DNA of 51,850 nt, taken from assembly GCA_016932075.1 (NCBI GenBank), contig JAFGDP010000075.1:1-51850 (forward strand), read 5' to 3'. Both the position numbers and the translations under genes were made by a program. This stretch comes from Chitinispirillaceae bacterium. Its GTDB lineage: Bacteria; Fibrobacterota; Chitinivibrionia; Chitinivibrionales; Chitinispirillaceae. A model generated the notes under the pieces. It saw only the letters and a program-made list of their open reading frames with translations. It was not told where the DNA came from and did not search any database. This document shows, in pieces, positions 17,924-26,907 of this stretch (its first letter is position 1; each line of letters starts with the position of its first letter).

Positions 17924-20614
17924 ATGAAGAGACAAGGCACGCCTGCTTCTCGATGTTATGCATGTTTCATGCAGGTATTTTTTATCGCCGCCGCAATAGC
18001 GATCGTCGGTGGTATCCCCTTTGCGGGGACAGCGGCACCCCTTGATGAAACAATGCCGTCGTCAATCCCGGACGCGGTCATCAGCGATTGGGAATTGCAG
18101 GACAACATAGCGTCGGCAGGATATTCTCAGGCAACGCAAAATATTATAAGTCAATTACCGCCACGCTATGCTTCGAAGGCGGTGCGGGGTTCGACGAAAG
18201 ATGCGTACTATGAAGCGTGTCACCTGCGTCGCGTGGCCCGTATGGAACCCTATGCCCCGCAACTGCAGAAAGTGCTCTATGCTCGTCACTATGATTTGGG
18301 CGGAGCCATTATCGGTTTTATCGAGGACGTGAGCGATAATTACTCCTCCCCGGTACAAGGTGCAAAATTCAACTTTCCCGCAATGAGCACCGGCAGCAAC
18401 TGGACGCGCGGCGGCGCGCTGTTGCTTCTTGAAATGGGGGACTATTACGGAAGTTCGAGAACCCTGGTCTCCGAAACGAACGGCGTTATCAGGGATCCTT
18501 GCATAAACTACAGCGCAACAAAAGTCGCATACGCCTGTTCCAAGGATAGAAGCAATGGGTATAAGATCTACGAACTGGACCTTGCAACCAATGCCGTCAC
18601 ACCTTTAACAACGGCTCCGACAGGGCTTCGGGTTTCCGATTTCGAACCCTGCTATCTTCCGAACGGCGACATACTTTTCAACTCGACGCGATGTTATGGC
18701 CAGGTTGACTGCAATTTCAATATGACGTGTAACTTATTTATCATGAACCACCAGGGAAAATACCTGCGCCGTATCGGGTATGATCAGGTACACACCTTTT
18801 CTCCCACCATGATGTCCGACGGAAAGGTGCTCTATACCAGGTGGGAATACAATGACCGTAACGTCAGCAACGTTTTCGGCATTTTCGTCATGAATATTGA
18901 TGGATGCCGTCAGACCGAATACTTCGGTAATCAGACCTCCTGGCCCGCCACGTTCCAGCAGGCCCGTGAGATTCCGGGCTCCAACGGCATGGTTATGGCA
19001 ACAATAGGGGGGCATATGGGGCCCTATTGCGGCGATTTATGTATCGTTGATCCGAACATTTCCAGAAACGGAACATCTGCGGTGCAGCTTATCGCACCAA
19101 AGCGCGCATCTTCGCCGGACTTCAGCATGGATGGCGTAGCGCCCGAAAAAAAATTATTCCAAAATCCCTATCCGATCGACGCGAAGTGGTTTTTGATATC
19201 CTACCGGCCGACGGTGAACGATAAGTTCGGTATCTATTTTATGGATGTGGACGGGAACCGGGAGCTTTTAGCAACGGATGCGAGTATGTCGGTCAGCCAG
19301 CCATTGCCTCTTGTTGCACGACCGCTCCCTCCAATACCGACCTACCAGGCTGATTACACGAAAACATCCGGTGAAATTACCATGACGAATGCCTATTATG
19401 GATTGGGAACGGGTTCCACCGTCAGGGCCGGCACCATTAAAAAGGTACGTGTTATCGCGCTGGAATACCGTATTAATCCCTGGTTTGGTAATGTAGGGGC
19501 ATCGGCTTATACGTGTACGCCCGTCGCACGGTGGATGGGTTCATGGGAGGCAAAAAGGATCGTTGGTGAAATGACGGTGGAATCGGACGGGTCGGCCGCT
19601 TTCATCGTTCCGGCCCGTGTCCCGATTTACCTCCAACTGATCGATGCCGATGGCTGCGCAATACAGTCGATGAGGAGCTGGATGACACTGCAGCCGGGAG
19701 AGAAGTTTTCCTGTTACGGATGTCATGAAGACAAAAACGTTTCCCCGCCGCCGGTCCCAAATCCTATCGCTTCAACACCGATACCGCTTGAGCCGTTCTT
19801 CGGCATTAACGATGATTATCTCTCGTTCCCGAAATATATCCAGCCGATTCTGGATGCTAAATGCATATCGTGCCATACGGCAGGACATCAATCAGGGCTT
19901 GATTTGAGCGGCAACAAATTCTGGACAGGGGATCTCACCAATGATGCGGATAATGTTACTGCGTGCAAGTACTGGAGCACAGCATATTACAATCTTTCTC
20001 AGAACAAATATGTTAATTATATAACGGTCATGGATCAAGCCCCGGGCAGGCGGCCCAACTCTGTCGGCGCTGTAAGAAGCCCGCTCATTTCGAGATTGAA
20101 ATCCGGACATTCTAATGCAAACTTGACCGCGGAAGAGATGGGTAAGATCTGCGCCTGGATTGATCTGTGCATCCCTTACTCAGGGCATTATTCGGAAGGC
20201 ATGAAACCCACGGACTCGGTGGCATATGTAACCCGGGTGCAGCAGACGCGCGGAAAACATGAAGATGTGGAGCTGGCAAACATTCAGGAGTTTATTGCAG
20301 CAGGAGGGTATGGTGCGTATGTCAAAGCAATACCCAGAGGGAAAAGGCCGGGCGGCAGTGCCTTTTCCAGAATGGCACGTCTCAAGGTTCGGTTTTCAGC
20401 CTCGGGACGGAAGCTGACCGTGCAGGTGCCATGCGAAGGAAATCTTTTCCTCATGAATGTGCTCGGGCGTCGGATTTTGGCCCGTACCATTGACCGAGAA
20501 GCCGTCGGTTCTGTTTCCAGCATTTCACTGCCGGAAAAAATGCCCGGGGGAGTGTATATAATTGAATTCACCGGCACGAACGTGACCGAACACTACAGCA
20601 TCACAGTTTTATAA
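17924..20614 (+). CDS. HZS-alpha-like di-heme beta-propeller protein, copy 1
   Basis: 896 residues with a signal peptide to about residue 38. Residues ~190-480 contain PD40/TolB-like propeller blades and a cysteine cluster (STRCYGQVDCNFNMTC). Residues ~500-600 match the middle domain of hydrazine synthase alpha-like proteins (TIKKVRVIALEYR, SWEAKRIVGEM, DGSAAFIVPARVPIYLQL), ending at haem motif CYGCH (597-601); a cytochrome c-like domain follows with CISCH (647-651). The last ~85 residues are a sorting-type domain (KLTVQVPCEGNLFLMNVLGR...GGVYIIEF). GGAGG precedes the ATG. The family is widespread in non-anammox bacteria and no hydrazine chemistry should be assumed. Paralogue at 26908; each is followed by an FkbO-type Rid gene. 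Confidence 0.85.
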   Translation: MKRQGTPASRCYACFMQVFFIAAAIAIVGGIPFAGTAAPLDETMPSSIPDAVISDWELQDNIASAGYSQATQNIISQLPPRYASKAVRGSTKDAYYEACHLRRVARMEPYAPQLQKVLYARHYDLGGAIIGFIEDVSDNYSSPVQGAKFNFPAMSTGSNWTRGGALLLLEMGDYYGSSRTLVSETNGVIRDPCINYSATKVAYACSKDRSNGYKIYELDLATNAVTPLTTAPTGLRVSDFEPCYLPNGDILFNSTRCYGQVDCNFNMTCNLFIMNHQGKYLRRIGYDQVHTFSPTMMSDGKVLYTRWEYNDRNVSNVFGIFVMNIDGCRQTEYFGNQTSWPATFQQAREIPGSNGMVMATIGGHMGPYCGDLCIVDPNISRNGTSAVQLIAPKRASSPDFSMDGVAPEKKLFQNPYPIDAKWFLISYRPTVNDKFGIYFMDVDGNRELLATDASMSVSQPLPLVARPLPPIPTYQADYTKTSGEITMTNAYYGLGTGSTVRAGTIKKVRVIALEYRINPWFGNVGASAYTCTPVARWMGSWEAKRIVGEMTVESDGSAAFIVPARVPIYLQLIDADGCAIQSMRSWMTLQPGEKFSCYGCHEDKNVSPPPVPNPIASTPIPLEPFFGINDDYLSFPKYIQPILDAKCISCHTAGHQSGLDLSGNKFWTGDLTNDADNVTACKYWSTAYYNLSQNKYVNYITVMDQAPGRRPNSVGAVRSPLISRLKSGHSNANLTAEEMGKICAWIDLCIPYSGHYSEGMKPTDSVAYVTRVQQTRGKHEDVELANIQEFIAAGGYGAYVKAIPRGKRPGGSAFSRMARLKVRFSASGRKLTVQVPCEGNLFLMNVLGRRILARTIDREAVGSVSSISLPEKMPGGVYIIEFTGTNVTEHYSITVL

Positions 20615-20826
20615 TTGATGGAGAAAAGATAGCCAATAACGCGGAGGGGCAGTACTCTCATGGGGGGAGAGGAGAAGTGCGCCATTTATCGTGAGATAGA
20701 GTTGTTTGCCGGGGGAAGGTGGGATGAGGGTCATGGGTGACTATCTGGCGCCGCAGTATCGAGGGGAGGGAAGAGAAGATATGATGGTGTATAGGATGTT
20801 CACCCGAAAAGAAATGTGGAGGGTAA
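20615..20826. other. Spacer within cassette 1
   Basis: About 210 bases between the di-heme gene and the Rid-type gene, purine-rich with several GGAGGGG-like runs. I see no hairpin with a T-run, no operator copy and no convincing gene, so the two genes are probably co-transcribed. In cassette 2 the equivalent spacer is only 77 bases. Confidence 0.5.
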
Positions 20827-22017
20827 ATGGCATTTCAGACAATGGCGGCGCAGGGAATAAAATACAGCAGTTTTTCGCCCCTCACCACACTCACCGGCGC
20901 TCAGGAGTGTTTTATCACTGCCGTGTCGCCGGAAGGGCTATCGCTTCAAGAATCGCTTGACGAGCTGGCCGCATGGTACCGTTCTGCGCTCCTTGAAAAC
21001 AATCTGGATCGATCGACGCAACAGTTTACCCGTATTTTCATAAGCGATATAGCGAACGAGCAGGAGCTGCTTCTGGAATCGGACCTGTTCGATCTGATTG
21101 CCAGCGGCGCCGTCTCGGTGGTGCAGCAAAGCCCGCTCAACGGTGGCTCCGTGGGCATGTTCTCCTATCACATCGCCTCCAAGAGCGGTTCGTTCCGGCA
21201 GAAAGATACAAGCGGAAGAGCGGATGTTCGCAACAGGAGCGTCTGTACCTCAGGAAGCAACTACTCCCTCCTATGGTCATCCAATTTTTCAAGCAATAGT
21301 GTTTTTGATTCGGAGAAACAGACCCGGGATGTTTTTTCATCATTGAGCTCATCATTACAGTCACATGGTATGACGATTGCGAGGAATGTCATCCGCACAT
21401 GGATTTTCGTTCGCGATATTGATAACCATTACGGCGGTATGGTGAAGGCGCGCCGGGAGTTGTTTGAACGGATCGGACTTACTTCAAAAACGCGCTATAT
21501 TGCCAGTACGGGGATCGAAGGCAAAGGTGCGGAGCCCTCGGCGCTGGTTTCACTTGACGCGTTTTCAATCGGCAACATACGGGAGGAGCAGATCGTTCGA
21601 ATGGAGGCGCCGGAGCATCTTTCCAGCACCATACTATATGGGGTGACGTTTGAACGCGGTACCAGGATTCGATTCGGCGACCGGTCGCATTTGCATATTT
21701 CTGGGACGGCCAGCATCAATAAATTCGGAAAGACGCTTTATCCCATGGATATACGGAGGCAGGCCATACGTACCATTGATAATGTGGAGGCGCTTCTTGA
21801 ACCGCACGGTGCGACACTTCATAACATGCAGTATATGATCGTGTATTTGCGAAACCCCAAACATTTCCCTTTGATACAGGACCTGCTTGGTGAACGTATT
21901 CCGGAATCGGTACCGGTTGTCGCGGTGGAAGCGCCGGTATGTCGGCCTGGTTGGTTGTTTGAAGTGGATGGCATGGGAATCATTCCTGATACGACCGACT
22001 TTTTGCCATTCACGTAA
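20827..22017 (+). CDS. Rid-superfamily protein of FkbO/Hyg5 chorismatase type, copy 1
   Basis: 396 residues, no signal peptide, so cytosolic. The C-terminal half follows the FkbO/Hyg5/XanB2 chorismatase plan: RTWIFVRDIDNHYGGMVKAR near 180, YIASTGIEGK near 215, HLHISGTASI near 298, then the Rid helix 'DIRRQAIRTIDNVEALLEPHGATLHNM', the strand MIVYLRNP and the terminal VCRPGWLFEVDG with the conserved Arg and Glu of the Rid active site. Characterised members hydrolyse chorismate to dihydroxy-cyclohexadienoate or hydroxybenzoates; I cannot tell the substrate here. GGAGG precedes the ATG. Paralogue at 29691 in the same relative position after the second di-heme protein. Confidence 0.8.
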   Translation: MAFQTMAAQGIKYSSFSPLTTLTGAQECFITAVSPEGLSLQESLDELAAWYRSALLENNLDRSTQQFTRIFISDIANEQELLLESDLFDLIASGAVSVVQQSPLNGGSVGMFSYHIASKSGSFRQKDTSGRADVRNRSVCTSGSNYSLLWSSNFSSNSVFDSEKQTRDVFSSLSSSLQSHGMTIARNVIRTWIFVRDIDNHYGGMVKARRELFERIGLTSKTRYIASTGIEGKGAEPSALVSLDAFSIGNIREEQIVRMEAPEHLSSTILYGVTFERGTRIRFGDRSHLHISGTASINKFGKTLYPMDIRRQAIRTIDNVEALLEPHGATLHNMQYMIVYLRNPKHFPLIQDLLGERIPESVPVVAVEAPVCRPGWLFEVDGMGIIPDTTDFLPFT

Positions 22018-22147
22018 TTAAGAACGAGATTGTTCAATACACTGTTTTCAAAACGCAAAGAGAAGTTTTTGCGGGAAGGTGTTGGTAGTGATTGCGTATT
22101 GTTCGACAAGCCCAGCTTAATTCTGTTTTATTCTGCACTCATATTTT

Positions 22148-22153
22148 TATAAT
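22148..22153 (+). promoter_or_regulatory. Probable -10 box of the 22192 gene
   Basis: TATAAT at 22148-22153, 39 bases before the ATG, with no clear -35 and no copy of the palindromic operator upstream. The gene therefore seems to be controlled apart from its neighbours. Confidence 0.45.
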
Positions 22154-22191
22154 GTAAAGAAATGCAATTGCCTTTGCAGGGAGCGTACCGT

Positions 22192-24237
22192 ATGAGAGAA
22201 AGACGAATAGTGGCTTTTTTGTATGCCGTGCTGTGTGCCGGTGCTCTGCACGCGGACACGATCCAGTCGGTTCCCCAGGGGGGGGTATGGTCAGATACGC
22301 TTGCCTGGGTGGGGGCTGCAATCCCCGGCGGAGACGATGACGTGGTGATAAACGGCATTGTCTCAATAATCGATTCCGCGGCGTGCCGCACCTTGACCGT
22401 TGCCGATAGCGCCGTCCTTCAGAACGGGGGTGACAGCGCGCATGTCATCCTGGCGGTGGCCGGTCATATCGTGAACAACGGGACCATACGCAATGATTCA
22501 ACCAACAATGATTCAACCTCCCGCGAGCTCTGGCTCGAGCTGTTCGGGGATATAACGAACAACGGCATATGGATCCCTGCAAAGACCTTTATTGCGTCAA
22601 GAGACACGCAGATCATTTCCCAGTCTCCCACGTCCGGGTTCTGCGGCGCGTTGTACAAGACCGATGCGGCCGGCCGGGCAGACACCTTTCCGCTCGTCGC
22701 GGCTTCGGACCTGACGGTCAACGCCGACACGTTCGACTGCAGCGGCCAAGGGGATTCTGCAGCATTGCAGGGCACGCTCGATATGGGGGGATACACGCTT
22801 CGTCTGAATGGGCACACCGCGTTTACCGGAGCAAATGTAAGTAATATCGGTTATTTAGAGGGCAGCGATTCAGTGACCGTTAGCAGCTGCACGTTTGCCG
22901 ACAAGGTTCACGTCCTCGGTATCATTACGGTTACTGATTCGATGGTCTGTTTCAACGCCGATATGACCGTAGAGGGTACGCTGCAGAGCGGCGGCTCTCT
23001 CAATTCGATTATTGTCAAGGTTAAAGGATTAGTATGGAATATCGGAAATATCACCAGCAATCGCGATACCACGGGAAACGAGCTTTGGCTGGAGCTGTAT
23101 GGCAATCTTTATAACGCCGGCAAGTGGGACCCTGCCAGAACCTACATCGCGTTAAAAAAAGAGCAGACCATGGGCCAGATAGCGCAGTCGGTGTATGAAG
23201 GCCTTTTTTTCACTACCGCAGCGGACAGCTCCACCGATACCTTTCCGCTCGTTGCGGCTTCGAGCCTGATAATCAATTCGGAGCGTTTCGACGGTAACGG
23301 AATTGTCGGCGGTAATTCCCACCAGGGAACAATCAACATGTCGGGATACAACCTTACGTTGTACGGAGGCACCAATCTTACCGGAGCGGTGATTTCGCAT
23401 ACCAATATGGTTACCTGCCTTGATTCGTCGATGGTAACCAATTGCACGTTTGAACACCCTGTGGCGCTCGGCGGCCGTTTCACGGTGGGCGATTCGCGGG
23501 TCTATTTTAACGATACCGTTACGGTACAGGACACGCTGCAGAATGACGGCAGCGGGAGAATCTGTATGGGTCTTATGGTGGCGTATGCGCGCAATGGGAT
23601 CATCAACCGCGGTGTGATCAGAAACCATCCGAAAGCATATGATCTCTGGCTTGAAATCAGCCGCAATGCCGCTAATGAGGGGATATGGAGTAATACAAAG
23701 AATGTCCTTGTCGACAGCGTGGATCAGATCATCATGCTTGCCGACGGGAAGGCGGCCAACGCACTTTTTTCGTTTGACGCGATCTGGCCAAGCGGACCGT
23801 ATGCATGGCAGAAGGACGGTCAGTACACCGGTGATACGGCGCGCTTTCTCGATCTTGATTCGCTCACCATGCATGAGATGGGTGCCTACCGGTGCAGACA
23901 CGATACCGCATGGTCGCGCACCATCACCGTGCAGTGGGATACGACGATCGGAGTGGCGAATCCGGGAAAGGGCATCCAGGGGTTACCGCTTGCATTTCGT
24001 TGGGATATCGTATCAGGCACGAAACCCTCTCTTTGCTTTCAGGTACCTTATGCGTGCAGGTACGAAGTGTCTGTGTACGATATTCGGGGAAGATGCATCG
24101 TTCATCAACAATCAGGAGTGGCTGCCGGGCGTCATTCCATACTCCTTTTACCGGCGCGTCTTGCTGTGGGTTCCTATGCGGTACAATTCAAAGCGGACAA
24201 ATTCAAGCAAGCAAAGCGGGTGGTCATCGTTCGTTAA
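22192..24237 (+). CDS. Repetitive secreted surface protein, tandem paralogue A
   Basis: 681 residues. The start at 22192 gives an immediate signal peptide (RRIVAFLYAVLCAGALHA) with GGGAG upstream. After ADTIQSVPQGGVWSD comes a G8/parallel-beta-helix-like region with two to three repeats of ~160 residues: 'NELWLELYGNLYNAGKWDPAR'-like strands, DTFPLVAASxLxxNxxxFD, GYxLxLxGxTxxTGA and a CTF turn. Residues ~520-590 look like an Ig-like domain (PYAWQKDG...MGAYRCRHD) and the end is a sorting-type domain (GRCIVHQQSG...VGSYAVQF...VVIVR). Likely a cell-surface adhesin or polysaccharide-binding protein; no catalytic residues found. The next gene is a paralogue with the same layout. Confidence 0.75.
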   Translation: MRERRIVAFLYAVLCAGALHADTIQSVPQGGVWSDTLAWVGAAIPGGDDDVVINGIVSIIDSAACRTLTVADSAVLQNGGDSAHVILAVAGHIVNNGTIRNDSTNNDSTSRELWLELFGDITNNGIWIPAKTFIASRDTQIISQSPTSGFCGALYKTDAAGRADTFPLVAASDLTVNADTFDCSGQGDSAALQGTLDMGGYTLRLNGHTAFTGANVSNIGYLEGSDSVTVSSCTFADKVHVLGIITVTDSMVCFNADMTVEGTLQSGGSLNSIIVKVKGLVWNIGNITSNRDTTGNELWLELYGNLYNAGKWDPARTYIALKKEQTMGQIAQSVYEGLFFTTAADSSTDTFPLVAASSLIINSERFDGNGIVGGNSHQGTINMSGYNLTLYGGTNLTGAVISHTNMVTCLDSSMVTNCTFEHPVALGGRFTVGDSRVYFNDTVTVQDTLQNDGSGRICMGLMVAYARNGIINRGVIRNHPKAYDLWLEISRNAANEGIWSNTKNVLVDSVDQIIMLADGKAANALFSFDAIWPSGPYAWQKDGQYTGDTARFLDLDSLTMHEMGAYRCRHDTAWSRTITVQWDTTIGVANPGKGIQGLPLAFRWDIVSGTKPSLCFQVPYACRYEVSVYDIRGRCIVHQQSGVAAGRHSILLLPARLAVGSYAVQFKADKFKQAKRVVIVR

Positions 24238-24546
24238 TTTTTTTATTCTAACGATACCGAGATCGTGCACTGCTTATAGGAGTGTATCGGAATGACACGG
24301 GGGGATGTCTTCTTTTAACCGGCATTCGATCATCGTATCAGATGGTTCGAACGAATAGTATAGTCTTCTAAGACCGGTATGATAGAGTACTGTTTTTACA
24401 CGCCACTGGGGTATAATCAAATCCATGGAGCTGCAAAAAAGGATCCGATCGTTATACCCTGTTCGGTAGGGCCTTTATTTTCTGATGGTTTCCAGGAACG
24501 CTGGCACGCATTGTGCAGCGGCACTTTCACGCAAGGAGCGCATGGT
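24238..24546. other. Spacer between tandem paralogues
   Basis: About 309 bases without a convincing gene. A possible bulged hairpin (CGATAC...CACT with AGTGTATCG, 24252-24289) could end the first transcript. TATAAT at 24412-24417 may serve as the -10 box for the second paralogue. No operator palindrome is present. Confidence 0.4.
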
Positions 24547-26562
24547 ATGCGATATACGACGATGATGGGTATCTCTCTGTGCCTCCTTTGTGTCGTTTTA
24601 TTGCATGCGGATACGATCAGGTCGGTTCCCCAGGGAGGACTATGGTCGGACATGGCCACGTGGGAGGGGGGCTCGGTACCGGCTGACAGTGATGACGCGG
24701 TCATACTCGGCACGGTTTCAATCACCGATTCCGCCACCTGTCACGATATCACCATCAGTGACACAGCGGTGCTTCGTAATGGCGATGGCACGAAATGGGT
24801 CACCCTGCGAATCCTCGGCTCAGTCGTGAATAACGGTGCCCTGCGCGACAATCCCTCGGCCCAGGGCCTTCAAGTCGAGGTGTATGGCGACATAACGAAC
24901 AACGGGATCTGGGGGCCGGGAAGAACATTTTTCGCCTCGAGGAAAAAGCAAACAATCTCTCAGAGTATCACGAGCGAATTTAACGGAGCGCTTTATAAAA
25001 GAGACGCTTCCGGCGTTGCCGATACCTTCAGCCTGGTAGCCGGATCAGAGCTGTGGATCAATGCCTCGGTGTTCGATTGTGGCAGGGATACCGGAAGCGG
25101 TGATTCCTGGGGCAGGCTCGACATGGCGGGTAATTACCTCAACCTGATTGGATCTACCTGTTTTGAGAGGGCTCGGGTGACGAGGGTGGAGATGTTCAGC
25201 TGTTACGACTCGACGGCCATAAAAAGTTGCGAGTTTGAGAACGAGACCAAGCTCAACGGCGTCATTACCCTGCTTGATTCAAAAGTGACGTTCAACGGTT
25301 TCACCTGCGTGCTCGGCACGCTTCTCAACGACAGCACTCAGGAGAATAGTATCGTACGGTTCAACAACACGCTTTCCAATAACGAGGGTCACATCAGGAA
25401 CCACCCCGGCGGTGGTGAGCTGTGGCTCGACGCCCGCGGCGATATGATCAACTTCGGTGTCTGGGAACCCGCAAGGACCTGTATTGCGTCGAAGAGAAAG
25501 CAGAGCATCTCCCAGTTTCCGGGCACCGAGTTCCGTGGTGATTTTTACAAGAGGGATCCAGCCGGCGTTTCTGATACCTTTCCGCTGGTTGCCGGTTCAG
25601 ACCTTACATTCAGCCATGGAACGTTTGACTGCACGCAGGATACTTCCCATGGTTCCCGCCTTGGGGTCATTGACATGGCAGGGTACGGTTTGGTGCTGCA
25701 GGGAGGGAACAAGCTCACCGGCGCGGCAGTTTCCGGCGCCGTGATGGTCGCGTGCCAGGAGTCCTCGGCAGTAGGCGGGTGCACGTTTGCCAACGCTGTT
25801 GCGCTCGGCGGCTGTTTTACGGTTGAGCCGCACGTTTATTTCAAGGACACGGTCACGGTGCGGGATACGCTGCAAAGCAGCGGCGACGTGCGCTCGGTGC
25901 ACCTCCATGCGGCCGGCGGTATTGTCAACTGCGGCACGATCCGGAATAATCCCAAAGGTAGCGAACTCCATATCGAGATAGGAAAAAATGTCAGGAATGC
26001 CGGGCACTGGATGAATGCCACGAACGTGCTTGTTGACAGCACGGATCAGGTAATCGTTCTTGACAGTGCAAACTCGATCGCCGCGCGTTTTTCGTTTGAC
26101 GCGGTCTGGGAAAGCGGGCCGTATGCGTGGTACAAGGACGATACAAAACTTGGTGATACCCTGCGCATTCTGGATTTTGATTCGCTTATCGCATCTTCAG
26201 CCGGCGCATATCGCTGCAAACGCGATACGGTCTGGTCGCGCACCATTACCGTGGTGTTCGATTCGAGCACCGTGGTGATCGGTCCGAGGATCCATGCCGC
26301 GAAACCGCGACAGGTCGCCGGTATGGAAATCGTCATGGGAGCTGCTGACCCGCTCGTGCGGTTTCATGCGCCTGCCCCATGCTCGTACTCGCTGTGCCTG
26401 CTGGATATCACGGGCAGGGTGGTCTTGTCTCAGACATCAACCGTGGCGGCAGGTTTCCATGTTGTGCCGCTTGCGCGGTACCGACTTGTTCCCGGCACCT
26501 ATATTCTCACTCTGCGCGCAGGAACCAACACCGCTTCGGGCAGGATAGCTGTGGTGCGCTAG
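24547..26562 (+). CDS. Repetitive secreted surface protein, tandem paralogue B
   Basis: 671 residues from the ATG at 24547, preceded by AAGGAG and opening a signal peptide (YTTMMGISLCLLCVVLLHA). It is collinear with its upstream neighbour: DTIRSVPQGGLWSD after the leader, repeated 'ITNNGIWGPGRTFFASR', DTFSLVAGSELWINASVFDC and DTFPLVAGSDLTFSHGTFDC blocks, an Ig-like segment (GPYAWYKDDTK...GAYRCKRD), and a C-terminal sorting-type domain (YSLCLLDITGRVVLSQ...PGTYILTL...IAVVR). Divergence between the two copies is substantial, so the duplication is not recent. Probable surface binding protein. Confidence 0.75.
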   Translation: MRYTTMMGISLCLLCVVLLHADTIRSVPQGGLWSDMATWEGGSVPADSDDAVILGTVSITDSATCHDITISDTAVLRNGDGTKWVTLRILGSVVNNGALRDNPSAQGLQVEVYGDITNNGIWGPGRTFFASRKKQTISQSITSEFNGALYKRDASGVADTFSLVAGSELWINASVFDCGRDTGSGDSWGRLDMAGNYLNLIGSTCFERARVTRVEMFSCYDSTAIKSCEFENETKLNGVITLLDSKVTFNGFTCVLGTLLNDSTQENSIVRFNNTLSNNEGHIRNHPGGGELWLDARGDMINFGVWEPARTCIASKRKQSISQFPGTEFRGDFYKRDPAGVSDTFPLVAGSDLTFSHGTFDCTQDTSHGSRLGVIDMAGYGLVLQGGNKLTGAAVSGAVMVACQESSAVGGCTFANAVALGGCFTVEPHVYFKDTVTVRDTLQSSGDVRSVHLHAAGGIVNCGTIRNNPKGSELHIEIGKNVRNAGHWMNATNVLVDSTDQVIVLDSANSIAARFSFDAVWESGPYAWYKDDTKLGDTLRILDFDSLIASSAGAYRCKRDTVWSRTITVVFDSSTVVIGPRIHAAKPRQVAGMEIVMGAADPLVRFHAPAPCSYSLCLLDITGRVVLSQTSTVAAGFHVVPLARYRLVPGTYILTLRAGTNTASGRIAVVR

Positions 26563-26615
26563 GCGGGCGGCCATAAGGATCAGGCCGGATCTAACCATAA
26601 GAAAACCAACAGTAT

Positions 26616-26690
26616 GTGGTACTTAAGTTCCACGGATTTGTCGCACCATGCTGTTTTATCAAAGTAAAACGTCGCACGCAGCGTTATATT
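26616..26690 (+). promoter_or_regulatory. Redox-locus operator copy 4 with TATATT box
   Basis: GTGGTAC-TTAA-GTTCCAC at 26616-26633 is palindromic over 18 bases but for one position; TATATT is at 26685-26690. The operator centre would be near -72.5. The gene it serves starts at 26908, leaving a leader of about 210 bases in which I see no other feature. Confidence 0.7.
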
Positions 26691-26907
26691 ATATGTAAAA
26701 TATCGGACAGTATGAGTGTACTTGGGGAGGAGTACTAAGAAAGGTTTCTTAAAGCGATTAACTGTACAGGTTTTTGGCTTGAAAGTACAAGGGGCTCCTC
26801 ACCCGAAATACACTCTATGGTCAGCAGCAGTACTCCAGCGTGCAGGAAATAATGGCAACCGAAAGGTGAACTGTACCTTTATAAGCCGATTTTCTAAGGA
26901 GGGTGCT

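Noticed and set aside
22018..22107. A seventh operator copy upstream of 22192 (GTTCAAT or GTTCGAC half-sites).
   Set aside because: The matching left half is absent and the spacing to the -10 box does not fit either of the two distance classes.
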